From Bacillota bacterium (lineage in GTDB: Bacteria > Bacillota > UBA4882 > UBA10575), in assembly GCA_012838955.1 (NCBI GenBank), contig DUOH01000032.1:1-64000 (forward strand): DNA of 64,000 nt, given 5' to 3'. The notes beneath the pieces were generated by a model. That model worked only from the letters and a program-made list of their open reading frames with translations, ran no database searches and was not told where the DNA came from. Below are positions 36,920 to 45,670 of this stretch, piece after piece. Position 1 is the first letter of the stretch; every line of letters starts with the position of its first letter. Made by a program: the position numbers and the translations under genes.

Positions 36920-37759
36920 TTACTCGGCTTTAACCTCAAAAGCAATGGTATTCTTCAAATCGGTGTGGCCCGGTTCCAAGCCATATTCCGCCAGATCCCC
37001 CGCATATAACGGTGGGACAAAGGAGAACTCACTCTCCACATGGTAGATACCGGGAGGAAGTTCCAGAGGCAGATGGCCGGTGAAAAAACGGGATCTGCCC
37101 GGAAAGACCACATTTCCTTTGTAGGCGCCTTCACCTAAGACCGTTTTGTTCTCGTCAAACACTTTAAACCTTCCAGTGCAGCGTAGATGGGCGTTGCCGC
37201 TGGAGTTGATTTTACATCTAAGTTGTAAGCCATTATCCTTGTGATAATCTATGAAGACTTCTTCCAAGGAACCGCGTCTCGTTACGGGTGGGGTGTATCC
37301 ATAGATGGTGACCAGAATATTACTGACGATTGTCAGGGTAGTCTCCTCCACCGGTTCGCTAGCAAAGAGAATGGCGCACCGGTGTTCTCCGGCAGGCGCC
37401 TGAGCAGGGGCTGTAAGGCTAAATCTTACTACTTGCCGGTCTCCGGGCGCCAATTGGAAAAGGCGGGGATTAAACCGTAACCAGGTGGCGCAAGAGTTGG
37501 ATGCTTCCCCAGGTATGGTAAATAGAGGATTTCCTTCTTCATCCATTTCCCAGTCCCGGACATCTACCCCGATGCGTAATGTGTCTGTGCCGTTATTAAG
37601 TATAGTAATGGCCTGAGTTTCTGCTTTGCCCGGAGTGAGTAATAGCTCAAAACGGGACGGTTGGATAATCAATTGGGTGGCGCTTTGGCCGCTGGCGGAG
37701 AGTAATAATAAAAGAAGCAAGATGCCCAGGGAAGAAAGGATTTTTCTTTTATGCCTCAT
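36920..37759 (-). CDS. Exported PapD-like pilus chaperone
   Basis: A 279-residue protein with a signal peptide (about 1-27, cleaved after SGQSA). The first domain shows the periplasmic chaperone pattern: IIQPSRFELLLTPGKAETQA, ITILNNGTDTLRIGVDV, then the LFQLAPGDRQVVRFSL motif at 100-115, the counterpart of the PapD segment that stabilises subunits. A second beta domain (about 155-275) follows. In ushers and related systems such proteins hold subunits and hand them to the barrel. GGAGGTAAGG precedes the ATG. The nearest alternative is a DUF916-like extracytoplasmic beta protein. Confidence 0.72.
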   Translation of the reverse strand: MRHKRKILSSLGILLLLLLLSASGQSATQLIIQPSRFELLLTPGKAETQAITILNNGTDTLRIGVDVRDWEMDEEGNPLFTIPGEASNSCATWLRFNPRLFQLAPGDRQVVRFSLTAPAQAPAGEHRCAILFASEPVEETTLTIVSNILVTIYGYTPPVTRRGSLEEVFIDYHKDNGLQLRCKINSSGNAHLRCTGRFKVFDENKTVLGEGAYKGNVVFPGRSRFFTGHLPLELPPGIYHVESEFSFVPPLYAGDLAEYGLEPGHTDLKNTIAFEVKAE

Positions 37760-37871
37760 GTCCTTACCTCCAGAGTGGTTTCTCCGGTTACAATAGGCTT
37801 ACATGGATTGCCGATCCGTTACGACTCTTCCGGGTCAATACCTGGATATTTTTGTCAGAAAGGATCCAAGG

Positions 37872-37896
37872 AAAAAAGGCGGACCGAAGTCCGCCT
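37872..37896 (-). terminator. Internal rho-independent terminator in the usher locus
   Basis: On the minus strand AGGCGGAC, TTCG tetraloop, GTCCGCCT, then TTTTTT. It follows the 194-residue secreted protein gene by a few bases and precedes the chaperone gene, so most transcripts should end here and only a fraction read on. Confidence 0.9.
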
Positions 37897-37903
37897 CTTC
37901 GGG

Positions 37904-38488
37904 TTATTCCTGATACGCAGTGAAGTATACGGCAAAGCTGTACTTTCCAGGGGTGGTCCTGCTGTCTACCACACCGCGGAACTGATAACTTCCCAATTCT
38001 TGACCGTCGTTACCGGTTGGTCCGGCAGCGTCCCAAATCGGAGTCATACTCCAGACATTTAAGGGTTGCCAATTGTCGCTGTCGGTTTTCCGGTATTCAA
38101 AACCCAACCTATTTTCCTGATCGATCTGGTTTTCAAATCTGCTTTGCCTAGCGGCCCGCACGATATAATCGGTGCGACCGATCCGGGCGGCCCAGGGAGC
38201 ATTGGAGTATACCCAGACCTCGTACGCGCGGCTCTCCACGTAGGTTGCCTCTTGTCCGGGAACAGGAGTGACCTCTTTTCTAAAGGAGTGGGTTAAGACC
38301 CCACCCGGGAGCCAATCATTGGAGAAGTCCTTAACCCCGTTAACACTTAGGATGAGTAGAGGCTTGACGGTTAGTTCGGCCGGAATGAGGACAGTAGCAT
38401 CGACTTTGTGACTTTGGGCAAAAGCCGGTGCCGCTGTCAGGCAAATTAAGAGGAGAACAATGGGTAGAACGCGAATGGCCTTCATCAA
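37904..38488 (-). CDS. Secreted structural protein, candidate pilus subunit
   Basis: A 194-residue protein with a clear signal peptide (MMKAIRVLPIVLLLICLTAA, cleaved after PAFA near 24). The mature part looks all-beta. SNAPWAARIGRT at 95-106 matches the ANAPWVLQVEVT segment of the adjacent 283-residue protein, and it ends TPGKYSFAVYFTAYQE, a strand pattern typical of fimbrial or Ig-like subunits. There are no Cys residues in the mature chain. Its start overlaps the upstream stop (ATGA), and a terminator follows. No pilin family is recognised with confidence. Confidence 0.6.
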   Translation of the reverse strand: MMKAIRVLPIVLLLICLTAAPAFAQSHKVDATVLIPAELTVKPLLILSVNGVKDFSNDWLPGGVLTHSFRKEVTPVPGQEATYVESRAYEVWVYSNAPWAARIGRTDYIVRAARQSRFENQIDQENRLGFEYRKTDSDNWQPLNVWSMTPIWDAAGPTGNDGQELGSYQFRGVVDSRTTPGKYSFAVYFTAYQE

Positions 38489-39336
38489 TATTCACCTCCT
38501 TTCTGTAAAAGCTCTCCCCGTACGGGAAGAACGGAAAAACGTAGATAAAAAGGATAATCACCAGCCCGGAGAGGGGCGGAAGGGGCTTTCTGCCAATCCA
38601 GGACCAGCCTGTGGTCTCCTCCTGCTTCACCTTGCGCCAAACCGATTATTTGGTTGGGTAAAACCAAAACTGGAGCAGAGGATAGAAATTGGGTTGCCAC
38701 CGAGTGGTACAGGCAGTTACAGACCAAAGCCAGGCTCTCGTGGGACTTTGTTACTTCCACTTGTAACACCCAGGGCGCATTGGCGTGGATTTCCAACGAG
38801 AGCTGCCTGTCCAAATGGTTATCATCTGTAATACGTAGACGGCGGAAGGATTGAGGCGTGATCACGGCCAAAAAAGGGACTCTTAGTTTGAGCAGTTTCC
38901 TCTGGGTGATGCTCTCCTCACCGGCGATCTCTAACATAATGTTTATGGGAGCTTCATAGAGACCAGGGGGGGTCATCCAGTCAAACTTCCAGACAATAGG
39001 GATCCTCTGCAAGCGTGCGCCTTTTCCTGAAACCTCTTGTCCCAAAGGTGAGGTGATCCGGTAATCTTCGGATAAAAATTCCCATCGTAGTCTCCAACGG
39101 GCGTCGGTCACCACTTCAACATAGAGTTCTCCTCTGGCTGTGATCAGGGGACCCGCTATGCCGGAGGGCAGAGGAGCTATGCGAAAATGATCCGAAGAGA
39201 TCTTCAGGAGGGTCTCGCGGGGAGCGGCCAGAGAATAGCCGCCCATGAAAAGCAGGGTGACCAAAGTCGATGCAAGCAGGTGATACCGTATACGCGTACG
39301 TGTGCGTGCCTTGCCTTTCCGTCCTTTTGTTTTCAA
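38485..39336 (-). CDS. Secreted protein with two beta-sandwich-like modules, candidate subunit
   Basis: A 283-residue protein with a very basic N-terminus (KGRKGKARTRTRIRYH) and a signal segment cleaved near 38 (YSLAA). The mature part has two similar halves: one with LYVEVVTDARWRLRWEFL (71-88) and PPGLYEAPINIMLEI, the other with LSLEIHANAPWVLQVEV (179-195) and RAGDYPFYLRFSV. The second half resembles the 194-residue neighbour. The 4-base overlap with that gene indicates coupled translation. I infer a minor or adaptor subunit. Confidence 0.55.
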   Translation of the reverse strand: MKTKGRKGKARTRTRIRYHLLASTLVTLLFMGGYSLAAPRETLLKISSDHFRIAPLPSGIAGPLITARGELYVEVVTDARWRLRWEFLSEDYRITSPLGQEVSGKGARLQRIPIVWKFDWMTPPGLYEAPINIMLEIAGEESITQRKLLKLRVPFLAVITPQSFRRLRITDDNHLDRQLSLEIHANAPWVLQVEVTKSHESLALVCNCLYHSVATQFLSSAPVLVLPNQIIGLAQGEAGGDHRLVLDWQKAPSAPLRAGDYPFYLRFSVLPVRGELLQKGGEY

Positions 39337-39391
39337 GTTTTTACCCCCAAATTATGAATCTAAAATAATCTATGTAATTTAACAGATAATA

Positions 39392-39422
39392 TGACAAAAA
39401 AATAACAGGGTAAAACCCTGTT
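39392..39422 (-). terminator. Terminator of nrdJ, with possible downstream -35
   Basis: AACAGGG, TTTTA, CCCTGTT, then ATTTTTTT on the minus strand (39422 to 39395). TTGTCA (39397-39392) just beyond could be the -35 of the usher-locus promoter, but I see no convincing -10. Confidence 0.88.
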
Positions 39423-39455
39423 AGAAAGAGAAGGATGGTTAGCTTTATATGGTAT

Positions 39456-41762
39456 TTAGCATTCCGTATGCCCGCAGGCTAAACATTTGGTGCACCCTTC
39501 AAAGTAACCGAAGGCAGACATCCCGCAGGAGGGGCAGAGATTAAGCCCGGCCCGGGAGCGGCCGACGCTGCCTGCGGAGTTTGTTTGGGATTTTTCCTGT
39601 GGGTTGGGGAATTCCAAGTTACATTGGACGAGGGGAGGATCCTCCAGCGTACGATGTTGTGTGTAGGTATAGAGGAATTGTCCGATCGCATCAGGAACGG
39701 AACGGGTGCGCTGGGGACCGAAACCTACGGAGCGGCTACCGCCGATGCCCATCAGTTGCTTGGCCACTTCTTCGGGGTCAATGCCACAGCGAAAGGCCAG
39801 AGAGACCAGGCGGGCAATGGCCTCGGTAAAGGCCATGATGTCGCTTCCCGCTTTACCGATTTGGGCAAAAAGTTCAAAAGGTGAATCATTATGTAAATTA
39901 AGGGTCAAATATAGAGTCCCTTCCGGAGTACGTTTACTGTCCGTAATTCCGGTTAAGCGAGCCGGCCGGTGCAGGGGTTTGATCTTTCCCCAGACTGGAG
40001 AGGCAGTGGCCTGATGGGGTGATAACTTTCGTGAAGAAGTCGTGGCTTTAATCCCTTTCTGTATGGGCTGGTTGGCAATAGATCCGTCTCTGTAGACGGT
40101 CACCCCTTTACAACCTAACTGATAAGCCAGCCGGTATACGGAGGCGACCTCCTCTATAGTAGCGCTTTCCGGGAAGTTGACTGTTTTGGAGACAGCGTTG
40201 TCTGTAAATTTTTGAAAGGCGGCTTGCATCTTGACGTGCCATTCCGGTTTAATATGATGGGCGGTAACAAAGATCCTTTTGATCTCCGCCGGAATCTCCG
40301 GAAAGTCGTTCAAGCTACCCCCATCGGCCAGAGTGTTGATTAGTTTATCCGTATAGAAATTGTTTTCCTTGGCGACAGCGGTAAAGAGCGGATTTACTTC
40401 AATTAGACGGTCCTGGTCCAGGATTTCTCTGGTAAAGGCCAAGCTGAAGAGGGGCTCAATTCCTCCGCTGGCGCCGGCGATGATACTGATCGTGCCGGTA
40501 GGCGCAATTGTAGTGGTGGTGGCATTTCGGAGGCAGGGGAGGCCCGGGCGGTCATAGATACTACCGGAGAAGTTGGGGAAGGCTCCCCGTTCCTCCGCCA
40601 GCATGGCCGAGGCGGCCTTGGATTCTCGGTCAATGAAGCTCATGATTTGTTCCGCCAGGGTGAGAGCTTCTTCTGAATCATAGGGGATCCCCAATTTAAT
40701 CAAGAGTTCGGCCCAGCCCATCACCCCAAGACCGATCTTCCGGTTACCCTTGCACATCTCTTCAATCTTCGGAATGGGGTAAAAAGTGGCGTCAATCACA
40801 TTATCTAAGAATCTCGTGCTCAGATGGACGGTGTGCTTTAAATCCTCCCAATCCACGGTTGGCCCGTCTTCTCCCGTACGAACCATCAGGGAGAGATTAA
40901 TTGACCCCAAGTTACACGCTTCATAGGGAAGGAGAGGCTGTTCTCCGCAAGGATTGGTGCTTTCGATCTCCCCCAAGGCCGGGGTGGGGTTTGCCTCGTT
41001 GATCCGGTCGATGAAGATGATCCCCGGTTCACCGGAGGCCCAGGCTGAATAGACAATCAGATCAAAGATTTCTCTGGCGTTTTCAGAGCGCACCAGCGCT
41101 TTGGTTCTAGGGTTGATCAGCGGGTACGACTCTCCCTTGGCAACAGCCTCCATAAAGGAGTCGGTTACAGCCACCGACAGGTTAAAGTTGGTGTATTCTC
41201 CGGTTCCTAGTTTAGCGGTGATAAACTCCCGGATATCCGGGTGATCCACACGTAAGATGCCCATATTAGCGCCTCGCCGGGTTCCTCCTTGTTTTATCGC
41301 CTCTGTACTGGCGTTATATACCTTAAGGAAGGAGAGGGGGCCACTGGCAACTCCACCGGTACTGCCGACCTGATCATTCTTAGGGCGTAGCCGGGACAGG
41401 GAAAAACCCGTACCTCCCCCGCTCTTATGAATGAGAGCGGCTATTTTTAGGGTTTCATAGATCGATTCCATAGAGTCCTCAATAGGCAGGACAAAACAAG
41501 CAGCTAATTGTTGCAGTTCGCGACCGGCATTCATCAAAGTCGGGGAGTTGGGGAGGAATTTTCCTGCGTTCATTAGGTTGAAAAACTTTTCTCCCCACTC
41601 TTTGGCCTGCAAAGCCGTACAGGTATATACCTCTGTTTCGACTTTGGCGATGTTCTTTGCCACTCGGAGTAACATTTCTTCCGGAGTTTCCACGATTTTT
41701 CCGTTGACTTTCTTTAAGTATCTTCTCTCTAAGACTGCGCGTGAGATCTCCGATAATTTCAT
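39456..41762 (-). CDS. nrdJ: B12-dependent ribonucleotide reductase, class II
   Basis: A 768-residue adenosylcobalamin-dependent enzyme that makes deoxyribonucleotides with or without oxygen. Conserved parts include FLPNSPTLMNAGRELQQLAA followed by the substrate-site Cys, the active-site NPCGEQPLLPYEACNLGSIN, and APTGTISIIAGASGG. The C-terminus has a zinc or redox tail, CPSCGMSAFGYFEGCTKC and CGHTEC. There is no N-terminal ATP cone. The promoter region carries two NrdR-like boxes. Confidence 0.96.
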   Translation of the reverse strand: MKLSEISRAVLERRYLKKVNGKIVETPEEMLLRVAKNIAKVETEVYTCTALQAKEWGEKFFNLMNAGKFLPNSPTLMNAGRELQQLAACFVLPIEDSMESIYETLKIAALIHKSGGGTGFSLSRLRPKNDQVGSTGGVASGPLSFLKVYNASTEAIKQGGTRRGANMGILRVDHPDIREFITAKLGTGEYTNFNLSVAVTDSFMEAVAKGESYPLINPRTKALVRSENAREIFDLIVYSAWASGEPGIIFIDRINEANPTPALGEIESTNPCGEQPLLPYEACNLGSINLSLMVRTGEDGPTVDWEDLKHTVHLSTRFLDNVIDATFYPIPKIEEMCKGNRKIGLGVMGWAELLIKLGIPYDSEEALTLAEQIMSFIDRESKAASAMLAEERGAFPNFSGSIYDRPGLPCLRNATTTTIAPTGTISIIAGASGGIEPLFSLAFTREILDQDRLIEVNPLFTAVAKENNFYTDKLINTLADGGSLNDFPEIPAEIKRIFVTAHHIKPEWHVKMQAAFQKFTDNAVSKTVNFPESATIEEVASVYRLAYQLGCKGVTVYRDGSIANQPIQKGIKATTSSRKLSPHQATASPVWGKIKPLHRPARLTGITDSKRTPEGTLYLTLNLHNDSPFELFAQIGKAGSDIMAFTEAIARLVSLAFRCGIDPEEVAKQLMGIGGSRSVGFGPQRTRSVPDAIGQFLYTYTQHRTLEDPPLVQCNLEFPNPQEKSQTNSAGSVGRSRAGLNLCPSCGMSAFGYFEGCTKCLACGHTEC

Positions 41763-41906
41763 TTTTATCCGCTCCTTCCTTGGTGGTAATGGTTAAAAAG
41801 AGAGCCGATCTATTTATGTTGCAACAGCTAGGAGGCGCTGTTCAGTTTATTTACTGCACTGCTCGATCTGGCGTTAAATTTATCCAGTTATGTAGGGTTC
41901 GGATTA

Positions 41907-41952
41907 ACCACAAGATATTGATCATTTTTTATTTTATCCACAATATCTTGAA
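41907..41952 (-). promoter_or_regulatory. nrdJ promoter with two NrdR-like boxes
   Basis: The 16-base sites ACCACAAGATATTGAT (41907-41922) and TCCACAATATCTTGAA (41937-41952) resemble the NrdR box (ACACwATATmTwGT-like). Their centres are 30 bases apart, near three helical turns. On the minus strand TTGTGG (41943-41938), 17 bases and CAATAT (41920-41915) form a promoter whose elements lie inside the two boxes, so NrdR binding would block polymerase. Confidence 0.65.
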
Positions 41953-42009
41953 ATGTCCACCATTATATCTGTCCTCAGGAGCGGAAATTGGCCGGTAGAA
42001 GATCCTAAC

Positions 42010-42053
42010 AAAAAAATATGGGGCTTAGACAGAGTAATTCTAATAAGCCCCAT
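42010..42053 (-). terminator. Terminator after the BASS transporter gene
   Basis: ATGGGGCTTA and TAAGCCCCAT (42018-42027, 42044-42053) pair over 10 bp; on the minus strand ATATTTTTTT follows. Confidence 0.88.
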
Positions 42054-42113
42054 TTCAAAAAGGAACTTGTTTTAGGTTCTTTCCCTTCTAAAACTTCTTC
42101 TTTGTGAACGCCA

Positions 42114-43073
42114 CTACTGCTGTGCTGTGGAAGATTGGCTTTTTCTATTTAATAAAGGTAGAATGATGCTAGAGAGAGGTTGTTGCAGGAGGATGGTGGC
42201 GATCAAGGGGAGGGCAACCTCTGGGGGAAAATAGCTTAAAGCGATCACGATTCCCACTCCGTTGTTACGGAGGCCGGTCACAAAGATAAAAGTCCGGGTC
42301 AGGGCAGGGGAGTATCCCATGAGGCGAGCCACCCAGTAGCCAAGAGTCATATTAAAAAGGAGAACTGTGAGGATGACCAAGAAGAGGCCGAGGAGGTTTA
42401 GGGAAAGGATTTCTTTTTGTGCAGAGGCGATATTAACGGAGATGATGAAGCACAGTGAAAATTTGGCGTAAAGTCCCCGCCAGTGCGCACGCGCTGTTTT
42501 ATTCCGTCCCTTTGTTAGTATTAGTTCATGGATTAGAACTCCGATCAACGTAGGGATCAATACCATCTGCAACAAACTGAGAATCAGGCTGGAAGCATTA
42601 AAATCAACAGATTTCTTTAGAAATAAAGAGATCAGAAAGGGTACTGTCAGCGGACAGAGTAAAGAGTCAATAGCCACTGCGGTTAGTGCCAGAGGAAGGT
42701 GGCCTCCGGCTAAACCCACCCATAAAGTGGAGGATACGGCGATGGGAATGGCAGAAGTTAAGACTAGGCCAGTGAAAAAAGGTGAATCAGGACCAAACGC
42801 GAATTTCCCCAAAAAAAAGGCGAATAACGGAGAGACGCCGTGAACACACAGGAGAATCAGGAGTAAAGGGAGAGGAGAGGTAAAGACTCTCCCCAGGTCG
42901 CGAAGACCGGTTTTTAAGGCCTGCGTCAAGGTGTATAAGGCAAAAACCCATGGTACGAGAGGTTTTAAGAAAACAAAAAAATCAGGAAAGACAAAACCTA
43001 GGATTAGGCCGGTAGTGACGATCAGATAAGGCTTTTTCTCCAGAAAGCTGTTGAGTCTTGCTGTAGTCATCAT
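42114..43073 (-). CDS. Bile acid:sodium symporter (BASS) family transporter
   Basis: A 319-residue membrane protein with about nine or ten hydrophobic helices. The pattern matches the BASS family: a paired-helix segment with LTSAIPIAVSSTLWVGLAGG and the later TFIFVTGLRNNGVGIVIALS, which corresponds to the conserved crossover region. Substrates in this family include organic anions and pantoate-like acids; arsenite exporter ACR3 is a relative but its Cys signature is not seen. It is transcribed away from uvrC. Confidence 0.83.
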   Translation of the reverse strand: MMTTARLNSFLEKKPYLIVTTGLILGFVFPDFFVFLKPLVPWVFALYTLTQALKTGLRDLGRVFTSPLPLLLILLCVHGVSPLFAFFLGKFAFGPDSPFFTGLVLTSAIPIAVSSTLWVGLAGGHLPLALTAVAIDSLLCPLTVPFLISLFLKKSVDFNASSLILSLLQMVLIPTLIGVLIHELILTKGRNKTARAHWRGLYAKFSLCFIISVNIASAQKEILSLNLLGLFLVILTVLLFNMTLGYWVARLMGYSPALTRTFIFVTGLRNNGVGIVIALSYFPPEVALPLIATILLQQPLSSIILPLLNRKSQSSTAQQ

Positions 43074-43377
43074 CTGGACTTCCTTTACTATAAAATGATT
43101 AACATAACAGGTGCGGTAGTTACAAGCTATTACCCAACCCCATCAACCAGGAGCCTATGTAAGTAGTAGCCGTTCCAGGGGGTTTGATGGGTATGCAGCG
43201 CGAAACTTGTAGAAGTTCTCCTCTATATCACCTCCATATATCTGGAGCGTATTGTCAGGCAGGATTAATTACCTTGATCGATTTGGTTAAACTTTATCTA
43301 TACTTCATCAATACTTCTACTAAGGGTGAAGAAATCCTGCTATATTAGAAAAAAGTAAGACTAAGGGGGTAAAACAA

Positions 43378-45237
43378 ATGGTGAGCCAGGAAGAATTGAG
43401 TATGATTCCTACCAAACCAGGGGTTTATATAATGAAGGATCAAACGGGAGACATCATCTATGTGGGGAAGGCCGTTTCTCTACGCCACAGAGTTCGTTCA
43501 TATTTTCAACCCTCGGCTAAACATTCGCCTCGGATCGCTAGTATGGTGCAACAAGTGGCCGGAGTGGAGTTCATCACCACTTCTTCTGAAGTGGAGGCTT
43601 TAGCCTTGGAATGTAACTTGATCAAAGCCAACCGGCCTAAATATAACGTACGCTTACGCGATGATAAACAATACCCATGGTTGAAAGTAACTTGGCAGGA
43701 ACCTTATCCCCGGGTTTTTATGGTGCGGCGTCCGCAGAAGGACGGTGCTCGCTATTTCGGACCTTATACTAATACCGGTTCCATGAGGGAAATCTTTCGT
43801 TTATTGCGGAAGGTCTTTCCCATTAGAACCTGTAAAAAGCAGCTTTCTTCACCGGGAGAGGAGACCGCGCATTCACGAGAAATACGGCCTTGCCTGAATT
43901 ATCATATTGGAAGATGTCTGGGACCTTGTAGCGGGACGGTGGACCCTGCGGAGTACCGGCGAAATGTTCAGGACTTCTGCTCGGTGTTGGAGGGTAATCC
44001 TGAAGGATTAGTCACCACTTTGAGCGAGAAGATGAAGGAAGCTGCAGCTAATCTCGAGTACGAGAAGGCTGCGGCCTACCGGGATAAATTACGGGCCTTG
44101 CGTCAAGTGGTTGAACGTCAAGTTGTAGTCTCGACAGAGATCAAAGACAGGGATGTTTTCGGTATAGCCAAAGCCGAGGAGGGCTGTATGATTATAGTAC
44201 TTAAAATCCGTAGGGGGAAACTGATCGCGAGCGACTCATATTATTATCCAGGGGAGGAACTAGAGGAACAGGAAGACTTCTTCCGGGCTTTTCTCTTGCA
44301 ATACTATGATGACCGGGATTATATCCCCAAAGAAGTTCTGATCCCGTGTCCATTGTCGGATCAAGAGGTGATCACAGCCTGGTTCCGGGAGAAGATGCAA
44401 AGAGCGGTCCAGCTTATTCACGCGCAAAGAGGAGAGAAGCGCCGTCTGCTGAAGATGGCTATGGATAATGCTGCTACCGTTTTGCACCAAGAACTGATTA
44501 GGCGGGCCGAGAAGGATGCTACAGCCGCACGGAGCCTGGACAGTCTGGCTCAAGCCCTGGCTTTGCCGGAAAAACCCAGAAGAATTGAGGCCTTTGATGT
44601 CTCGAATTTTCAAGGAGCGCAACCTGTGGCCTCAATGGTGGTCTTTGTGAACGGATTTCCGCAAACTACAGCATATCGCCGTTTTAAAATTCAAGGGGTG
44701 ACCGGAATCAATGACTTTGCTATGCTGCAGGAAGCGGTGAGACGGAGGTTTACCCGTGGCTTGAAGGAAAAAGCGGGAGAAATAGAAGAAAAAGGATTTG
44801 CCGTTTTCCCGGACTTATTGGTGGTTGACGGGGGAAAGGGACAACTCAGCGCAGTGGTGGAGGTCTTGACTGAGCTGGGATTAGAAGAGCAACCAGTAAT
44901 CAGTCTGGCCGAAAAGGAAGAAGCGATCTTCCTCCCTAACCGTTCTGCTCCCCTTGTTCTGCCCCGGACCGATGAGGGCTTGAAACTTTTACAAAGAGTG
45001 CGTGATGAGGCTCATCGTTTTGCTGTGACTTTTCACCGTAGTTTACGGAAGAAGAAGACCACGTATTCCGCTTTGGATGGGGTGAAAGGGATCGGTCCGA
45101 AGCGGAAGAAAGCTTTGTTACAGCGCTTTGGGTCAGTCAAACGGATTAAAGACGCTAGCCTGGAAGAGCTGATGACAGTGGAAGGGATGACCGTAGAGGC
45201 GGCCCGCGCGGTTTTGCAGGAACTGAGGGAGCTCTAA
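43378..45237 (+). CDS. uvrC: Excinuclease ABC subunit C
   Basis: A 619-residue nuclease making both incisions in nucleotide excision repair. The N-terminal GIY-YIG domain reads TKPGVYIMKDQTGDIIYVGK; a Cys-rich patch (RPCLNYHIGRCLGPC) follows. The UvrB-binding coiled coil (AANLEYEKAAAYRDKLRALR) lies near 220-240, the RNase H-like domain has EAFDVSNFQG, and helix-hairpin-helix motifs (LDGVKGIGPKRKKALLQRFG) end the protein. It shares a repair role with Mfd. AAGGGGG precedes the ATG. Confidence 0.97.
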   Translation: MVSQEELSMIPTKPGVYIMKDQTGDIIYVGKAVSLRHRVRSYFQPSAKHSPRIASMVQQVAGVEFITTSSEVEALALECNLIKANRPKYNVRLRDDKQYPWLKVTWQEPYPRVFMVRRPQKDGARYFGPYTNTGSMREIFRLLRKVFPIRTCKKQLSSPGEETAHSREIRPCLNYHIGRCLGPCSGTVDPAEYRRNVQDFCSVLEGNPEGLVTTLSEKMKEAAANLEYEKAAAYRDKLRALRQVVERQVVVSTEIKDRDVFGIAKAEEGCMIIVLKIRRGKLIASDSYYYPGEELEEQEDFFRAFLLQYYDDRDYIPKEVLIPCPLSDQEVITAWFREKMQRAVQLIHAQRGEKRRLLKMAMDNAATVLHQELIRRAEKDATAARSLDSLAQALALPEKPRRIEAFDVSNFQGAQPVASMVVFVNGFPQTTAYRRFKIQGVTGINDFAMLQEAVRRRFTRGLKEKAGEIEEKGFAVFPDLLVVDGGKGQLSAVVEVLTELGLEEQPVISLAEKEEAIFLPNRSAPLVLPRTDEGLKLLQRVRDEAHRFAVTFHRSLRKKKTTYSALDGVKGIGPKRKKALLQRFGSVKRIKDASLEELMTVEGMTVEAARAVLQELREL

Positions 45238-45542
45238 AGCGTTTGTGCTGGAAGAGTAATCTTTTCCGTTGGTATCTATAGGTCTAGTCTGTACGCAAGT
45301 GCATAATCTTCTCCAAATATAGCTGCTCTTTCCAGAGGCGCCATTATATACATTACCGGCTTTAGCAGGAGTTTTAATAAAAAAAAAGAAAATAACGGCG
45401 TAAGAGGACGGTACCTTGAAAAACAAATAATTAACTCTTTGCTACTCCGTGTTCCCGGATTGATGTGAGAGGAGGTGAAAAAACGACTTGGCATTGACCG
45501 GGAGACCGGTGTAGTAATTCATCGCAATAATAGACACAGTCG

Positions 45543-45590
45543 GAGAAGGAGAAGATGAGGTAACCAGGAAGGCTCATCAGGTTCCTTCTC
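45543..45590 (+). other. Stable hairpin in the porin mRNA leader
   Basis: GAGAAGGA (45543-45550) pairs with TCCTTCTC (45583-45590), and inside it GATGAG (45554-45559) with CTCATC (45573-45578). No T-run follows. The 433-base gap 45238-45670 otherwise shows only AGGAGGTG at about 45470, without a convincing reading frame behind it. Confidence 0.5.
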
Positions 45591-45670
45591 TTATCGCAGC
45601 AATCATCGGCGCAAAGAAGTAATCGCACTAGAATCAGACTAATATTCACAACCAAGGAGGAACAAAATTT

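Noticed and set aside
41763-41900. Cobalamin riboswitch before nrdJ
   Set aside because: The leader of about 145 bases lacks a recognisable B12 box and is too short for the usual aptamer.
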